From NCBI GenBank assembly GCA_020350725.1, contig CP070719.1, positions 1,932,209 through 1,938,697 on the forward strand: 6,489 nucleotides of DNA. Reading direction: 5' to 3'. Below, one piece after another: positions 4,249 through 6,489 of this stretch. This DNA is from a bacterium (lineage in GTDB: Bacteria; BMS3Abin14). The notes under the pieces are model-generated. The model did no database searches. It saw nothing but the letters and a program-made list of their open reading frames with translations, and was not told the origin of the DNA. Made by a program: the position numbers and the translations under genes. The stretch's first letter is position 1, and each line of letters begins with the position of its first letter.

Positions 4249-6489
4249 CTACTCCGTCCCCCCGGACCCCTCTCCCGCCACCACCGCCAGCGTGTAGTTC
4301 TCAGGGTCGAGGTACTTCCGCGCCATCTCCTGGACCTGGGAGGCGGTCACCGCCCGGATCCTCTCCGAATAGCGCATGGCGTCCTCCAGGTCCTGCCCGT
4401 AGAGCACGGGGAAGAAGACCTCGTCCGCCCTCGACCCCAGGTCCTGAAGTCCGATCATGTGGCTTCCGATGAGGTACTTCCGGGCCCGGTCGAGCTCCTC
4501 CCCGCTGACGGGCTCGTCGCGGATCAACCGGATCTGATCCAGGAACCCGTTCACCGCCCGGTCCACGTTGCCGGGGCTGACCCCGATGCCGAAGGCGATG
4601 TAACCGGGGTCCAGGCCGGGGGCGACGAAGGAGAAGACGCTGTAGGCCAGGGACTGGCGGTCCCGGAGCTCCGCGAAGAGCCTGCCCCCCTGCCCCGCCA
4701 TGACGGCGTTCAGAACGTCGAGGGGGTCCCTGTCGTCGGAGTCCAGGGTGGGGCCCTGATAGCCGAGGATGACGTGGGACTGCTCCTTGTCATCCCTCTG
4801 GACCTTCTGCATATTGACTCCCTGCCGGGACATCTCCATGGGTATGGGGCCGCGGTCGTAGCGGGCGCCCTCCAGATCCCCGAAGGTCCTCTCCACCAGG
4901 CGGTAGGCCTCGTCGACCTTTATGTCCCCGGCGAAGGCGATGACCATCCCGTCGGGCTTCACGATCTCCCGGTACACCCTGAGGAGGTCCTCCCGGGTGA
5001 TGGCGGTGACACTCTCCTCCGTCCCCATGGTAGAGAACCGGTAGGGATGGTCCTGAAACAGGGTTCTCCTGAACAGGTCCAGGGCATAGGAGGTCATGTT
5101 ATCCTTCTGGGCTCGAATGGCCGAGATGACCCGTTCCCGGTGCAGGTCCAGCTCATCCTCGGGAATCGTCGCCCGGGTGAACAGCTCCCTCACGAGGCCC
5201 AGGCCCTCCTCGGTGTCATGGCTCAGGAACTTCCCCGTCACGCCGAAACTGTTGCGCCCGGAAAATCCGCCGAGGGTGGCGGACATCTCGTCCAGCCTCA
5301 GGGCCAGCTCGGCGGCCGAGTAGTTCTCGGTGCCCCGGGCGAGAAGATGGGCCAGGAGGTTGAAGGCGCCCTGCGTCGCCTCCTCCTCGTACCGAACGCC
5401 CCCCAGGACGCCCGCCCGGACAGCCACCAGGGGCAGCCGGGGATCCTCGCGGACCAGGAGTGTGATCCCGTTCGGCAGGGTGCCCCTGAAGATGGAGGCT
5501 CCCCTGGTTGGGGCCACATCGGCAGCCTCTGCGGACAGCCTGGCGGTGAGAAGGGCGCCGATCTCCTCGTCTGTGGGCTGGGACCCGGGGTCCCTGGTGA
5601 GAAATCCCGCCGTGGTCCTGGTCGGCGAGAACACCCTCTTCGCAGCGGCCATGAGGTCGCGGGAATCCACGGACTGCAGCCGGGAGTAATAGATGTCGTT
5701 GAAATCGAGATCGCCCAGGGTCAGGGCCAGAAAACCGACCTCCCTGGCCTGTCCCTCCACCCTCTCGAGGTCGAAGATCCTCTCGTTGAGGATCTGATCC
5801 CGCGCCCTGTCGATCTCCTCCCTCGGCACGGGAACCCTCTGGAGCTGGGCGACCTGGTCGAGCAGGCCCTCGAGGCCCTCAGCGACTTTGTCCTGGCCGA
5901 CGGCCGCTCCCAGGATGAACAGACCGGGGTCCTTGGGAGTGTAGGCGTAAGCCCACGCCGAATGGACGATCCCCCTGTCCCGCAGGTTGAGATTGAGCCG
6001 AGAGCTGTTGCCCTGGGAGAGGACAGCCGCCAGCAGGTCCAGGACCGGCGTATCCGGGTCCGTCAAAGCGTTAATGGGAAACGCCAGCGATATCCGGGCC
6101 GGATCGGTGTCCATGTTCAGCCGGAAGATCCTCGTCTCCTCCTGGAGGGGCTCCCGGACCTCTTCCCTGTCGCCCCCCCGGGTTGCCGAAGAGGAGAAGT
6201 ACTCCCGCGAGACCCTGAAGACGTCCTCCGCCTCGACCCCTCCGACGACGACGAGCTTCATATTTCCGGGCGTGTACCATTGACGGAAGAACTTCAGCAT
6301 GTCCCTGCGCGTGACACTGGAAACCGACTCCGGGGTCCCGATCACGGTCCTGCCGTAGGGATGAACCCGGAAGGCCGCCTTGAAAAGCTCCTGCGAGAAC
6401 ACCCGCCCGGGGTTGTCCCTGCCCCGCTTGATCTCCTCTACGACGACCAGTTTCTCGCGCTCCAGTTCCGCCTCGTCGAAGGAGGAGTG
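4249..6489 (-). CDS. M16-family (insulinase/pitrilysin-like) zinc metallopeptidase, N-terminus outside window
   Basis: The window holds 746 codons of a two-half M16 protein; the frame stays open to the right edge, so GTG codons such as the one at 6402 are internal. Numbering from the edge, residues 1-30 end the first catalytic domain. EREKLVVVEEIKRG contains the Glu (about residue 19) that is the third zinc ligand, and its HxxEH motif must lie just outside. HPYGRTVIGTPESV starts at 43, and the first M16 C-terminal-type domain runs to about 245. A second N-terminal-type domain (about 334-480) has NLLAH (377-381) in place of HxxEH, and Ala where the third ligand should be, so it cannot bind zinc normally. 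The last domain (about 495-680) has LRDRQSLAY, an Arg-Tyr pair (609 and 616) spaced as in insulin-degrading enzyme R824/Y831. The enzyme probably degrades peptides. Export is likely for such fusions, but the signal region is not visible. Confidence 0.92.
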   Translation of the reverse strand, partial: HSSFDEAELEREKLVVVEEIKRGRDNPGRVFSQELFKAAFRVHPYGRTVIGTPESVSSVTRRDMLKFFRQWYTPGNMKLVVVGGVEAEDVFRVSREYFSSSATRGGDREEVREPLQEETRIFRLNMDTDPARISLAFPINALTDPDTPVLDLLAAVLSQGNSSRLNLNLRDRGIVHSAWAYAYTPKDPGLFILGAAVGQDKVAEGLEGLLDQVAQLQRVPVPREEIDRARDQILNERIFDLERVEGQAREVGFLALTLGDLDFNDIYYSRLQSVDSRDLMAAAKRVFSPTRTTAGFLTRDPGSQPTDEEIGALLTARLSAEAADVAPTRGASIFRGTLPNGITLLVREDPRLPLVAVRAGVLGGVRYEEEATQGAFNLLAHLLARGTENYSAAELALRLDEMSATLGGFSGRNSFGVTGKFLSHDTEEGLGLVRELFTRATIPEDELDLHRERVISAIRAQKDNMTSYALDLFRRTLFQDHPYRFSTMGTEESVTAITREDLLRVYREIVKPDGMVIAFAGDIKVDEAYRLVERTFGDLEGARYDRGPIPMEMSRQGVNMQKVQRDDKEQSHVILGYQGPTLDSDDRDPLDVLNAVMAGQGGRLFAELRDRQSLAYSVFSFVAPGLDPGYIAFGIGVSPGNVDRAVNGFLDQIRLIRDEPVSGEELDRARKYLIGSHMIGLQDLGSRADEVFFPVLYGQDLEDAMRYSERIRAVTASQVQEMARKYLDPENYTLAVVAGEGSGGTE

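Overview
This GC-rich bacterial window carries four protein genes, all on the minus strand, separated by unusually repeat-rich spacers. The class III tetraheme cytochrome c3 and a System II (ResB/CcsA) cytochrome c maturation pair point to an anaerobic, cytochrome-rich bacterium, most likely a deltaproteobacterium in the old sense (Desulfobacterota/Desulfuromonadota type). That placement is inferred from gene content, not from a marker gene.

In order of transcription (right to left): a large M16 zinc-metallopeptidase gene runs in from the right edge and ends at 4249. A spacer of about 990 bp follows, made of a promoter-bearing part next to the cytochrome gene and a dense mosaic of short repeats. 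The tetraheme cytochrome c3 gene (3256 to 2897), resB (2797 to 1370) and ccsA (1105 to 263) then form a probable operon behind a good sigma-70-like promoter at 3315-3344. ResB and CcsA together make the membrane complex that brings heme out to the periplasm and attaches it to CxxCH motifs. The exported cytochrome has four such motifs and is an obvious client. ccsA ends inside a perfect 16-bp inverted repeat.

The most unusual material is non-coding. The spacers at 1-230, 1138-1345 and 3556-4243 are built from degenerate tandem arrays with a strict 7-base period (families NAATCAC, GGATTYT, AGTTYAY, CCAGNGN) or 8-base period (CGAGGGGG, CRCGGAGA). These are combined in a recurring order with dispersed elements of the CCCTTCGAC...TCAGGGC and CATTGCG...GCAATCTC types. 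Copies differ by whole 7- or 8-base units, which suggests unit-wise expansion and contraction. The mosaics on either side of ccsA are in opposite orientation and share a 70-bp segment at 64/70 identity, so ccsA sits inside an imperfect inverted repeat. This repeat system, more than any gene, is the candidate for something poorly described here.

No tRNA, rRNA, CRISPR array, transposase or phage gene was seen.
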